Positions 29,496-42,900 of a stretch of 64,000 nucleotides of DNA are shown here, in pieces. The stretch is taken from assembly GCA_003640385.1 (NCBI GenBank), contig RCAB01000018.1, positions 62,001 to 126,000 on the forward strand. Reading direction: 5' to 3'. Every line of letters starts with the position of its first letter. The first letter of the stretch is position 1. This DNA comes from Setaria digitata. Its lineage: Eukaryota; Nematoda; Chromadorea; Rhabditida; Setariidae. The notes beneath the pieces are model-generated. The model had not been told where the DNA came from. It did no database searches and saw nothing but the letters and a program-made list of their open reading frames with translations. The position numbers were made by a program, and so were the translations under genes.

Positions 29496-29891
29496 CTGAA
29501 ATGAAATGTTGAGTAAATTGGGGTTCAAGTTGACGTATCTGACCTGCAGCTCGAGATGGACGTCGCTAGCGTGGTTTTTAAACGGGATGTAGCCCTATCA
29601 ACGAACACACTAGTCGTCTCTCTACATACCTCACCTGTTGGTCTGAAATAAGCAAGAACTGTCGAAACAGCATGCGATGCATGAAAGGGAATGAAAATGC
29701 TATGCTATTTGTACGATACAGCTGTATAAAGATTGAAAAAAAAAGAAGATACTAGACAGAAAAGGACGAAAGAGAAGTGAAATAGAGAAGGATTAGTGAA
29801 GAGACTCGAGGACGACAATGAAACAAGTTTAGTCAAGAGATCTCTTATTTTCTCAGTAATTTAGTTGGTTGGGTGGGAGATTGGGAAGTGC
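29496..29891. other. Divergent upstream region of mL55
   Basis: Bases between the mL55 start and the tRNA gene. The sequence is purine-rich on the plus strand around 29730-29830. It probably carries the mL55 promoter; no specific motif is identified. Confidence 0.35.
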
Positions 29892-29964
29892 GGTCCAGTG
29901 GTGTAGTGGTTATCACATCTGCTTTACACGCAGAAGGTCGACGGTTCGAACCCGTCCTGGATCA
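29892..29964 (+). tRNA. tRNA-Val (anticodon TAC)
   Basis: A 73-base cloverleaf. The acceptor arm pairs GGTCCAG with CTGGATC (one G-T wobble) and has discriminator A. The D arm contains GTGTAGTGGTTATCAC, matching the box A pattern. The anticodon stem TCTGC/GCAGA closes loop TTTACAC with anticodon TAC. The T arm GACGG-TTCGAAC-CCGTC matches box B. No intron. A TTTT run at 29968-29971 can terminate RNA polymerase III. It reads GUA/GUG valine codons. Confidence 0.95.
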
Positions 29965-30997
29965 GCGTTTTCTTGTGGAGCGGGGAAACCTTTTCCGACG
30001 GACGCGTTGCGTTTATTATTGAAGTGCGTCACCAGAAGAGTGTGGGTGATCTGTTTATTCGTCGTGCTGTGAGTGGGTGACCTTTGTTTTCGCAGGGAAG
30101 ACCGTGAACCTTTTCCTGTTGGGTAATTGAGGAATAGGTAGTGAGTAGTGAGTTGTCTCTTATTACGGAAAGTTCGTCCCAGCAAGGTTTTCTGAGGAGA
30201 CGAGCCGATACCGAATAGATTGAAATGAAACTCAAACTGCTTAAAACAGTGTGTCAAGGGAAAAGAGCTGACTGTAAAGAAAAAAAATAGTGACCGCAGT
30301 AATTTGAATTAGAACTCAATCCTTGCAAAGGAATTTACTTACTGGTTCAAAATTAGTTGCACTATGTGCCGCCATAGGTCGAACATTGCAAGTTCTTTGC
30401 GTCTAATTCTAGCAGGAGGAAAGGGATACGAACTTTGCCTTGCAGCAGTAAACATGAGACGCATGTGGTCGACTGTGCACTGATGCTAAGGGGTGATGTT
30501 TTGGAAGTGGGCAGAGGCCATTGGATGACCCCTTCGTGTCGGGTAGGGCGGGTCAGAAGTCACCGAGTGTCCATTCTTTCCCTTCTCGTTTGAGCTCATT
30601 CCTGTTCTTAGCTTACTGATGTCCATCTTTTTTCATTGGCACAAAGTCATTGTGCAGTGACAGGACATGATCAGTCATTTTGAAGTGATGCTCTGAGTAA
30701 ATTCAACTTGCCCTCGCCATCGTTGTTATCAAGTGAGAATCCCACAAAGCTCTTGAAATAAATTGTTCCCAGGGCATTCAGTGCTGTGTCTGAAGAACTG
30801 TCTAAGCTCTGCTCTCATGAACAACTCTGGGCGACCATGGCTAAATGCATACTTTTGATAATACTTTTATCTGGTAGACGATGTATTTGTTATTCAAAAT
30901 ATCGGAAATATTCTTTTTTTATTTCAGTTTTGAGACAAATTATACTTTTTGAAATTTGGACCGATTTTTGGTCAGATTTAAAGGTGGCGAAATCGCA
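29965..30997. other. Region between tRNA-Val and CCAR1
   Basis: Candidate CCAR1 promoter region, less AT-rich than the introns. Open frames on both strands at 29869-30257 overlap the tRNA and have no gene-like structure. An acceptor-like GGTCAG ends at 30975, 22 bases before the CCAR1 ATG. Confidence 0.4.
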
Positions 30998-33900
30998 ATG
31001 TCTCAGTTTGGTCCGAAAAATCCAGCTGCCTGGGCTCGGCCACCTGGTAATTTTTTTTTTGTCAGCTTGATTGATGATTAAGGTCTATGATGTTGTAAAC
31101 AGTTTTTAATTTGCTGGAGCAGTAATGAATGTGGCGCCACCAAAAAATGCTTTCTTTTATTTGTGTGAATCGTCCTCAGTAAAATTGGCATCTCGTTCGA
31201 CCAGTTTATTAGTTGAATTCCATTTCTTAACACAGAATTATGTTTGTGAGAAATTTACCTCATATTGTCATTAATGTCAGAATGATTCTGCTTCTGATAT
31301 ATGTTACTGATGTGATAGCTGACCTGTAATCATTTAAACATCCGCTAAAATTCCAAAAAAGAAACGTTTAGAACTTAGAAGCTAATCGTTGGCATTACTT
31401 AAAACTGAATCGTTTTGGCTTGCTTTTGTGAATAAATAATCGTCTTTTTGATTATCCATAATTTAGTTTCTAAAAATGTTGAGTGGATTTTAACCTCACA
31501 GTAATATCAGTAATTCTCATCATAAAGCGTAAAATCTTGAGATCATGCAGTTACAGAGGCTAAATCATTTCAGGAGCAAATCAGCAGCTTAATGCTGGCC
31601 TGTTCCAGAATCCACTAATTGGCGCACAGCCGTTTGCACAAATGGGTATGATCAATGCTGCTGCTTTTTCTCAGCAGGCAGTGGGTAATATGGGTATGAA
31701 TCTAGGTATGCTTCAAACGCCATCACAGACGATTCGAATGCAGGCTCAGCAGCAGGTAATTGGAATCGTAGCTCTTTCTTGAATATTGGCGGACTGAGTT
31801 TAACGCCTATATTGATTAGTGACTACAATGAAACAAAAACAATAGGCTTATTTACAAGCGCGACTTTAAGTTACAGACAACATATTTTTGTTGTATAGAT
31901 TTTATGATGAACTATTTGATAACCTGATGATAGGAAGCTAAGAATTTATCGCATGTCCATTTGATTAGTTACATGTTATTGTGGTAGTGCAGAATTTTCA
32001 GCAAAAGAATCGTACGTTTTCGGGTGTGGTTACAAAAATGCATGACAATTATGGATTTATTGATGATGATGTTTTCTTTCAAGTAAGGTATGTAAAATAA
32101 AATATTTTCCTAGTAGCGCGAAAAGTTTTCATTTTTTTTTACTTGTGCCTTTTAGTGGTCCATACAACTGCAAAGTACTGATTTTTAAGCATAATTTATT
32201 TTTTTATTTTTCTTCGGGAAATTTATAAATTGTATAAAGTTGAAAAAATCGATATAGATTACCAAGTTTTTTGGGCATCCGTTCTTACCTTATATACTTG
32301 ATATTTGTGAAGTCAGCATGAACAATGTTGGTTGCTTTTTCTACGTTATTCGAATAGTAGGAAATGAGCTGTTAATCTTCAAGTAAAAAAAAAAAGCACA
32401 AATTTTGTTTTCGTAATATTACTCCATATATTAAGTCAGCTTTTTCCAGCAACGTTCGCGGTGCCTTACCACGAACGGGCGATCGAGTTATGGTAGAAGC
32501 ATCGTATAATCCAACTATGCCATTCAAGTGGAATGCATATCGAGTTCAGTTGATTGGCGATAAAGGTGGTCCAGGTGGTAGTAGTGGTGGTGGACCATCG
32601 ACTCATACACCGCCGGATCGTAGCCGACAGCCGATGCCGGGTCGTGGAATGATGCCTGGTGAACAAAGTTGGACCGGAAAAACTCTTGAAAAGCCACAAA
32701 CCATTACTCATATCAATGACTCTCGTTCGCGTGACTTCCGTGCATGTAATTCTTCATATTGAGTTGTGGCAAGAAGTTTTTTGAAATTCCAGCATTCAAA
32801 ATTTCTCCTTCCTAAAGGACATTTTTTGTATGCCTCAATACTTTTGTCAGGAAGCTAAAATTCCCTAGTTCCAGCACCACGTTCTCGTTCACCGGTTGGA
32901 GCTAGCCGGCATCGTTCTCCGCGAGGTGGACCGTGTGGCCCACCAGCGTTGGTGCAAGATATAAGACGTTTAAGTCCACCTAGACGTATTTCCTCACCTC
33001 GGGGTCTTGCGCGAAGATCGCCTCGAAGGTCGTGTTTGATTTTTACTAGTTCAAACTTATTATAATTATTTGAACTTTTTGCAAATGCAGTTACGAGTGT
33101 TATTAAAAACAAATTTCCCTCGATTTTAAAATAACTAGAGGTTGTTGCCCTTAATTATATGAACTTAATGCTTAAGCTGTTGCGTGCAAATTTTGATGAA
33201 ATTTGGAAAAATATGTCTGTCATTTTCCATTGAGAGTTATTTGAGTTTAGTGAATCAAAAATGATGTTGCAAAACTTTGCTTTTAAAGGCTTTTTTGTAG
33301 AAGTCCGGCTCGTGATTATTCGAAGGGTCCAGTAGGCCGTACGTCTCCAAAACATTCAACGCCAGCGCGCAAACATGAAGGTAAACGTGAACATTCTGGC
33401 AGTGCTTCGGGACGTAATCGATCTCCGTCTCAGAAACATGATCCAAGTACTCATGACAGTTTATCACCTCCTCGTCGACGTGCTCGTATCATACCACGCT
33501 ATCAGTGTTATATTCCTAAGCCACCAATTCTGTAGGTTTATCATATGGAATTTCTTTCATTGAAGCTAAGCTTGTTACGGAATAAAATCCAAAAAGAAAC
33601 TAAGAAAAACCTCAGACATTAGTTTTAACCTTTCCATTACGAGAAAGTTAGAATTTCCTTTCTTTTTTTTATAATTTTAACTTTAAGTCTAGCCAATATA
33701 TATTTTGTAATGAAGGAATGGAACAAAACAAACTGTGATGCAGCTGCGTAAGCGTTATCCGTCACTATACATTCCATCGGATTTTTCCGATGCTAGTATT
33801 GAATGGCCAAAAACAACACCTATGGATAATCCAATATCGATATCTACTACGCCCATTACTTACCATGTTTTACATAAAGATATCGATTCTCCCAGTGAAA

Positions 33901-36900
33901 ATTTGGCAGCTCTGAATCCGCCAGATGCTGATTATCGCTTTTCTGTCAAGGTCTTATATTTTAGTTAATTTTTTAAGAATGTTTTTGGAAAGCGCAGTTT
34001 CTTAAATTTACATGGGACTGAAATAGGTATTTTTTTTATTTTTGTTGCCACATTTTCCAACTGACTATTTCTTTAACGGCGGTTTCCAAATATTTCCCCT
34101 CTGCAGGACAATCCTATTGTAGTCACTCTTTTCAGGTTGTTCTCATGAGTCATCAGGGTTTATCAGTGGTGCACCAAAAAGCATTTGGTTTACTAGTTGA
34201 TGGTTCAGTTGATGAAAACATTGATTCGGCTTCACTGAAGCGTTGCATCAACTTTGTTGTTGGTGAGCTCTTTAATAATAACTGAATAAAAATTTTTATC
34301 AAATGGGGCAATTCAAGTCTTTTCTATCAGGTTACTTTACTCGTTGGATTGTGAAGCTAGCCGCCGTTTTTTTTTTTTGTTCTTCCTTTGCTGCCTGTAC
34401 CTATATTCACTATAATGTATTTTCGTTTACGGGGACATGTCAAGAGATGTAGACTTCTTATATTCATTCCTAAATGATTTTAAGAAATACAGTTATAAAA
34501 CAAATTCAATTAAAGGTGCACGTAATAAAGAAATGATGGCAATTGGTGGTGCCTGGTCACCGTCACTTGATGGTGAAAATCCAGAATCAGATCCTCAAGT
34601 TTTTGTCCGTACTGCAGTTCGGACTGTTCGAGCTTTAATCGGAGTGGATCTCTCCAAATGTCCTAGATGGTATGTTAGAGAACTTATGCTCATCATCGTG
34701 ACTTGGTTCCTTAGTTTTAGAGAATGATGAACAAAAGTCAAATACTGGAATCCTTTGCTCTGTTAGGTATTAGACGAGCATGGAAGGACCATTGGTTCCT
34801 ATCATTTTTTTTTTTTTTTTTTTCTGAAATTTTGATGAGGAGTAATACTGAATAAGGAATACGTCACTGAAGCTCAGGACAGCGACTTAAGTTGGTAAAT
34901 CTATTTTGAAGGGTAAGGTTCTGTGCCATCCGTAAAGCTGCTCTGCGCGATGATATAGTGACGAATGTGGTTGAGAATCGCCTGATCCATTATTCCATTT
35001 TATTAAGTAATTTTTGAATTCTAACGCATTTAAAAGCTGTTTTTCTTAGAATATCATCATGCTTCTATGCGGCAGTGATACGACGGCTGAAAAAGAGAGA
35101 CGCCTGCTGAAAACGTTTTTTTCACTTGCATGACCTAAGTTATCAGTAGTTTACACAATTCGGTTTACACTATGCAGCTTTAACCTTTTACGAGGATAAG
35201 AAGCTGTGTTTGTGAAACTCTACAAAGCTCTAAACTTGTCTAGGATGTAAATTTTGCATTATCAATCTTGCCAGTTAGATCTAGTATGTAATTTCAATTT
35301 TTTTTTCTTGGAGGAATGGGAAAAGATGGAGGCGTCATTTTAGTGATAAGCTGAAACAGAGTTTTGAGAAACCACTGTGAACCCTCAGGTACAAAATGGC
35401 GGAGATTCGTTACTATCGTGCTGAGAAAGATCGAGTGGATACATGCTGTCTATTTCTGCCGGATACCATTGGTTTGATGCCTACCGAAGACTGCTATCAA
35501 CAACTGCTGGCTACGCTAAAGGATCAGCTTGGGAACAAACTTGCTGCAGTAGATGCTCAAAAACTCGTCCTACCGTCTGCTGTAGCTGCCACTGCTACAG
35601 ATTCTGGAGAAGCTGGGGAGGGAACTGCAACCACGACCGAGTCAGCGGCTCCAGCTGGTGATAATCAACAGCAACTGCAGCTGGGACAACAGCAAATTGA
35701 TGCCAACAAGGAGCAGGTGAAAACACCTAATAAAAAGAAAAGAAAGAACAAAACACCATTCACTTTGAATTTTTTGTTACCGGTATTAATAATTACCTAA
35801 TCGTTTTGTGCGTGCTTTTGCTTGGTTTCCTACTTTCTCTTTCATTTTTTTTTTTCGTTTTATTTTAATTTTAGAATCTATTCCGTTAATTCCTTTCACT
35901 TCCTAGTTGTGTATTGTTTTTCCACTAAACCACTGGAAATAAGTAAACCGTGCATTGTTCAGAAATTCGTAAAAAGCACTACTCAGTTTGTTCAACGAGT
36001 GTCTTCATCCATTCTTGCCTCATTATGTATTGGAACAGTTGAAATTTGCAGATTTAACTGAGAAATTAGTATCCGCTTTAAGTCTTTGCATGCTTTATAT
36101 TTATTTTTTAGTAAGGATAAAAGGATGGTAACTAATTTCTCGGTTATAATTTTAATAAGTGTAAGATTCGTAGGCTGATGTGCTTCAGCATATCACTCCC
36201 AATCAAATTAATGAGGTGTAGGATTTTGTCCGTTTTTCCTGTTAGAATTTTTGGTAAAGTTGAGTAGGTCATTGTTTGGCATACAGCCTATTCCATGGGA
36301 AAATAATATCGCTCTAATTTTTTATCGGCTTTATATCTTCTTTTTTTTAGGTGCAAGAAGTGGAAGAGGAAGATGATGAAGATTTGATTCCAACCCATTG
36401 GTCTAAATTGGACATCAAAACAATGAAGGTTAGTAACATACAATCGCGTAATGTCGAAGTACCACCTAAATTTGTCAAACGAGGAATTGTATCCATACCT
36501 TGAGCAGCATTAATTTAGCCATTTTGCTTGTTTTGCGCTTTTTTGACTTGTTCCGCTCTTCTTCCTGTGTTATTCGCATCTATTTATTGCTATTTCCGAG
36601 ATTCAAGTATTTTTTTTTTTTTTTTTTTGTGATCATAACATTGTTTTGGCATTTGTAGTTTTGGGGTAACAACTCATAAAAAGATAAAAAGTCGTTTTCA
36701 AAATCCTTTTTACAATAAGCATTACTCACTTCTTTTTTTTTCATTTCTTTTTATTAGTTATCTTTTATGAACGTGCAACTAATTTTTCAGGTTGCAGAGC
36801 TACGACAGGAATTGATGGCACGTGATTTGGAGACAAAAGGTGTGAAATCAGTCTTATATGCTCGACTTCAGGAGGCACTTGACCAAGAAAAAGCAAAAGA

Positions 36901-39900
36901 CGAAGATAAAGACGATAAGGTATTTGTTTACAGAACAGTAGCTTGATGAACAGCCGACTTAGGTTTGGATTAGTAATTTCTTTGGGGTCTTCCCTAGAAT
37001 TAATAATATAGCTACACTCAAACTTTTACTTTTTAATGTGATTGGAAAGGTTTTATAAATTCTCTCATATAATTTCATCCAGGTTGAAACGGTCAAACCG
37101 AAAGAAGAAGAAAAGAAGGAGGAAAAAGAGTTAACAGATGAGGATAAAAAAGCCGTTGAAAAATTCGTCAGTATCATCAGATATTCTTTTAGCATTATTT
37201 GAAGAATTTTTTTTATTTCATATATGCTACATCATTAATATTTGCTTTTACTTGTTAATACTTTTTTTCACTTATATTTAAATAATTTAAACAATCGGCA
37301 ATGTAAATTGGGTTTTTTTTTTTTTTTTTTTTTTTTTTTCAATTATTAGGCAGAGCTTAGCGTCTTTGCCTAAAAATGACGATTGACAGTGAAGCTGTCG
37401 TTGAATGAAAAGATGGGAATAGTGGTTCTTTTTATGTCTTATGCTACAAAATTTTCGATGTTCTTAGTCTCATTACTAATTTCTCGTTTATTTCTAGGAG
37501 AAGGAGAAAAAGGAAAAAAAGGCCTCATTAGAACGGCATTTTACTATTCCGAAGGAACCGGGAATATTGGTTTACCCCAATCGTTTGGCAAAGGGTGGGA
37601 AATTTGACTGTAAAATAGTCTCTCTTCATACAATGTTGGATTATCGCATTGAAGATAATAAAGAACATTCTTTTGAGGTAACCTTCAGTGTTATATCTTT
37701 GGTTTAAATGTTTCATTTCATTTTTTTTTTTTTCAGTGATGTGTAATCGATAAATTAAGCATGTACTTTGACAGTTTACAGTGGAGCTATTTTCTGAAGG
37801 TCTATGTATTTGACATGCACATGCACCTATGCGGTCGTTAGTGAACCTATCTCTTATGCCTTCGATTCAGAATTTGAATTTTCAGTGTGGATTCTCTAAA
37901 TCAGTTTAAAAAAAATGGTTCTTTTTAGTTAGCAGTTATGGCAGAATGTATTAGCGAAATGCTGGATCGTTCACAAGCATTTATTACATACAAAACATTG
38001 AGTTGCGCTGTGGACAAAGAAACTGAAAAGAAACGTCGTGAAGAAGCGAAACTTACAGAACTTATGGGAGTAGAAGGTAGAAATCCGTTTTATCGTTCAG
38101 TGCAAAAGCTTAGTTTTATAAAATTAGTGCTAATTGTATCTTCAGAAGTGGTAGAAAGTGGCAAAGCAGATAAAACTGAGGAAGAGAAGAAGAAGGAAGA
38201 CGAAAAGAGGGAGGAGGAGCAAAAAAAGTATCTCGCTGAAGCGCGAAAGCCAATTATTGTAGATCGTGCAGTGTTTCAAGCTTTTGCGCATTTCGATCAG
38301 AATCTCTGCGGGTATATTTTAAGAACTGTGTTGCTAGTGGGGTATTCTTTATATTTTCCACTGCATTTTGTGCGTGATGTAATAGTTTCATGTGTAGACG
38401 ACTTTTTGAAGAATTTGATCTGCGAATGCTTACGATTCTGATGTGATTCTCTACATCCGACTTTTCAGATATATCTTGGAGAAAGATTTGGAAGAAATAT
38501 TGTATTCTATAGGTTTGAACATTTCTCGAGCACAGGTGCAGAAACTGCTGAAGAAATATTTGTCACGAGATCGGATAAGTTACCGATATTTCACCGATAG
38601 TTGGGCAAATAAAGACGGCACGGTAACATACAGACCTGGAGTAATATCAGATCCACCGACTACCGAACAACTAACGAAGGGTAGTCCATTTTTGATTTTT
38701 GCGTTTCCAGCTTTTAATAGTTTATTCATGTTTTAAATTATGTATTCCTTTTAATGTTCATTTATATATTCACTTACTCATTTGCATTTGTGATGTACTT
38801 TTTCTAATTTTTTTTTCAGCTTTTTCTCGGTGGTTTAATGTTAAGTAATTTACCTCGTTATTCAAGGTAATGTATCGAAGGAACCAACAGACGCTAATAG
38901 GAAATCAATGGGTGAAGCACCTGATATTAGTATAACAGGATCTGTAATTTACTTGGGTTCTCTTATGAATATACCACAAGTTTTGGAGCAGGTTGCAAGA
39001 ATGGAGGCCGACTGCAATGCTGCTTTGCAAAAAGTGGACGTGTTAGAAGCACAACTAAGTAATTTTTAAAATTATTCTATGTATTGAGACAGTTTCAACA
39101 GTTGGTTCTGGCCTTTATTATTAACTGTGATAGAAACCACGATCATAGAATTCCTTGGAAAATTTTTGTTCTGCAGAAGATGGTTCGAAGCATATGCTTG
39201 TCTTAGAAAAGAAGAAGAAAAGATTAGAAGAAGATGTTGAAAAATATCGAAAGCGGTTGCATGATGCTGAGAAATGCTTGAAGGTTAGGAGTTTTATCCC
39301 CTTATTAAGCCTGTAAATGATTTTGTTTGGTTTCAGAAATTGACAAGTAATTGATGCCATGTTGTTAATCGTTAAAAATTGCAGAACTCAGTGGATGATA
39401 CCGTTCAGATGAAGAGTGCAATCCAAGAATTTCGTCGGATTGGAGAACGAATGGTCACAATGGCTGAAAAGTTAATGCCAAACCCGAAAGAAGATGAGAA
39501 GGTTCCTGAAAAGGATGAGAAAGATGTGAAGAAAGATAAAAAAGATGAGAAAGATGAGAAAAAAATACTGAAGAAGGTCTTTTTTGCTGTTCTTTTAGGA
39601 CATCTTTTTAAATGTGAATTCTGGCATGTTCTGTCACAATTAGAGCTTCAAATACTCGTTATTGTTAAAAGATGATGGAATCTTTGAAGTTTGCAGGATT
39701 TAGCCATTTTTTTTTTTAATTTAAGAGAATTTATAAGAAAGCTTTTAGAAGGATTGTGGTCCTACAAAAATAAACGGTGAGGCAGAGGAAAAGAAGGAAT
39801 TACAGTTAGTAGATGAAGTTGGTGGAAATGACGCCGGAGACGAACCTATGGAATCTGATGTTATTGTGTTGTCGGAAGAAGTAGCAGGTGATGAAGAGAG

Positions 39901-39994
39901 AGATATTAAGAAAGAATCCATGTCATCTCAAGCAGCAGATCCTGTAGCTGGAAGTGTAGAAAGTGATACTTGCGTCACCTCACACAATAGATAG
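30998..39994 (+). CDS. CCAR1: Cell division cycle and apoptosis regulator 1 (LST-3/CCAR1) homologue
   Basis: Twenty-one exons, 1191 residues, in phase throughout: 30998-31046, 31574-31755, 32002-32087, 32450-32745, 32875-33028, 33301-33531, 33716-33950, 34136-34262, 34516-34669, 35389-35716, 36351-36428, 36791-36919, 37083-37166, 37498-37677, 37929-38076, 38146-38311, 38469-38680, 38867-39058, 39177-39283, 39385-39576, 39749-39994. Domains in order: N-terminal MSQFGPKNPAAWARPPG and a Gln/Met-rich stretch; S1-like domain (FSGVVTKMHDNYGFIDDDVFFQ, about 78-135); Arg/Ser/Pro-rich linker; DBC1/Nudix-like part (MQLRKRYPSLYIPSDF; AIGGAWSPSLDG; WYKMAEIRYYRAE); SAP domain (HWSKLDIKTMKVAELRQEL, about 626-670); YPNRLAKGGKFDC block; degenerate EF-hand (FDQNLCGYILEKDLEEIL); C-terminal coiled coil with Lys/Asp/Glu repeats. 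Family members are nuclear transcription and splicing co-regulators. Three acceptors depart from TTNCAG (33715, 34515, 38866) but keep phase. Confidence 0.95.
37313..37339 (+). repeat. Poly-T run of 27 in a CCAR1 intron
   Basis: A 27-base uninterrupted T run in the intron between 37166 and 37498. It is one of the two longest of many T runs in plus-strand introns; the exact length could be affected by sequencing error. Confidence 0.8.
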
Positions 39995-42900
39995 AATAAA
40001 CAGGAATAGAAGTGATTTAATTACTAGCAACTTGTTTGTTTTAGAATTTACTGATTTTCTCGAGTTTTTAAACTTCCGCTTTGGTGGTGAAAATGGGAAA
40101 TGTATTTTTTGAATAAATATTATTGTCACTTGTTTTTAGTATGCTGCAGTTGCCAGTGTTGATTTTTTTTAAGTTTTTAGCCGTATTGTTGTGTTCTTTA
40201 ATTCCTTAATATTTTCTTATTTCCCTCAATGTTTTATTTTCTTTGCTTATTCTGTCCGTCCCACATCATTTTTGCTTCCTTCTCTTTCTCTCTCAGTCCT
40301 CCATTTCAGGTGTTTGAAGTGGCTGGATAATACCACATAATCTGATATATAGAACCATCGTTAAAAAAGCAGATATTTCATATTTCCTTGTGGAGAAGAA
40401 TTCCTAATAAAAAATAAAAAACTTTTTAGTGAAATGTCAGGCTCATGACACATATTCTCAGCGTCGGATTGTTCATGTTCTTTGTTTTTGTATTACTACT
40501 GGTTATCAGATAACTTCAGTTCTACTTTGCATTGTTTTCTCTCATTGGGAGTGATGTTCTGTATTCATTAATATGTTATAGTAGTGTCGTAACCAGAATA
40601 TTTTATGTTTTGATCGTGTTGATAGTTTTTTATGTTACTGTTGTACGCGCATTTGATTAACAGCCAAGATGTAAGGTGGGGAAAGAAACCTGAATGTAGC
40701 AATATATATTCATTTCATCAGCTACTAGCACTTATATCAATTGAAAGAAGGATTAAAAAACAACTGTATGAAGAATTGAGGCTCTCGGGAATAAAGACCT
40801 ATCACTTGTTATGTATCTTGTAAGGCAGTGATCCATCGTACATAGGTATCGTTCCATCCTAAGTTAATGTATTCATAGATCGAAACTGATTCATAACCTT
40901 GTTGGATCTGATAACTTTGCAGATGGTTTCTCTCCACTTGTCATTGAGTGGAGCTAATTTGTGCTATTTGATCATTGATAAGTAAATGATTATTAAGGAA
41001 AGTGTTCCTGCAACTTCACTTACTGTTTTTGGTGATTTGGCTAAACGGCCGCAGTGTCGTCTAGTCTCGGGAATGGTATTTTGGTGTGCCAAGTCTGAAA
41101 TATTTTAGTCGTGGATTTTTTCATTCAGTTCCCTTGTTTGCTTCAGTTTCTGTGCTTTCATAAAGGAGATGAAGATTTGTATGGAAGGCATTTTTGTTGA
41201 TTGCAGACAAAAAAAGATGTCTGTACATGTTGATCACTTCATGGGCACTTCGTCACTGCTAATCATCTGACATCTGGTATGAAAAACATAGTCAAGCATA
41301 AAAAAGTCTAAATAGTTAATCATACAGGGAAAAATTTTGTATGTTGGTTGAATTATTGGCAATGGGAAGTTGAGCTGTGGCAGGAAAAGATCTGTTTTCG
41401 TAAAATTTGGAACTGTTGCGGGTGTAGTTTACTAAATATTTTCAAATGGAACAGTGTCGAGAACATTTCCTCTCAGAAAATTGTAAAAAATGATGGTAAC
41501 GATGATGTGGTCTACTTTTCTGACCTGAGTATAAGCTTTGATGAAGACAGTGATCATAGTTCTCACTCTTGTCGAGGAAACAACTGTTCTAACATCGGAG
41601 CTAGAATTACATACGGCAGAAACAGTCTTTACTGGACTGGATGAAGAAAAGAGTTTGATTCTGATGAGGGAGGGCATTGCCTGAATTGAATTTCCGTAGT
41701 AACTGCTAAGGATTGTTAAAACTGAAGGATCAGAGGAATAAAGAATGGACGACAAGTCGTGGGACAACATGTTTCATCGTCGGGAGAAAATGAAAACGAG
41801 GTCTGGACTCCGAGGACCCGTTGATAGTGAATCCCGAATAGTTTTGCTTGGCTTTGCTTGCGTCATCTAGTCGTCATCCAGGGCATTAAGGTGTGTGAAG
41901 TGGAAGATTGAAGAATTCAGGTGGAATATATCGTTAATTTGAGTGCGAGAGCGATGAAAAGGGTCAGTCCTCGGAAATCAGTGGATCATTGAACTGTAAA
42001 TAAGTGATGATTCGATATGTTGCATATATCATTGAACGGCTGACTGGATGTTGGTATCAAAAGTAACTTTTCTTGAGATTTTGAGTTAAGGGAAATTGAT
42101 GGTTTATAGACGGCCAGTCTTCTTATGGTTGGGAAAACCGTTTGACTTCCTGCCAGAAAAAATTCTGCGCTAACATGTACGGTTGTTAGTTAAAGACATT
42201 GACTGTCCAGTTTTTAAAAAAAAAAAGTGATTTTGTAAATAGAACTTCTGATGATCTACTGATATTATCCGTTTGATGTATCCTTTGTTTTTGTATACTA
42301 TGCTAAGCAAATAATGCTTTGGAATGAAATGTTAGCAGTCATATTTAGGGCATTCGTGGATTATTCTCAAGTAGGCTTTTTATTGTTTTAATTAAATCTT
42401 ACGAGTTTACAGATAGACATTGATGTTATTCAGTTAAATGTGAAAAATAGTGCAACAGATCACATATTTCGACCTCTTTGTATCATTGAATCTACGATTC
42501 GAAGTTTTCATTGCTAGTAAATTTGTTGCGTTCGAAATTTTTTAAAAAGAAATATCCAAGAAAATATTTGTTAAAACAATCAATGTACACTGACTGGTTT
42601 CACATTGCAATCTCGGAAAATGCTTATGCAGTTAAATTATTTTGTCTTCTTTGCATTTTATATACAGACCGTTAATTAAAATAAAGTAATTTATTTGAGG
42701 GTGAGAAGATAAATAAAGAATAATGAACTTCCTGTTATTGTTCGAACTAATTGTTTTCTGGGAGTTAAATTTTATAAGGAAGAATCTAAAATAATAAAAG
42801 CCAGTTTAATGTAATAAGCATACGAAGATTATCACTGCAGTCATTGTTGACAGTGTCGAGATTATTTGTGAAACGCTTTTTTCGTGACAATTCAATATTA

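Noticed and set aside
29913..30257. 114-codon minus-strand open frame
   Set aside because: It overlaps the tRNA-Val gene on the other strand and has no gene-like features.
41432..41770. Overlapping open frames on both strands at about 41.4-41.8 kb
   Set aside because: Both strands are open over the same bases with no motif or splice structure, typical of chance.
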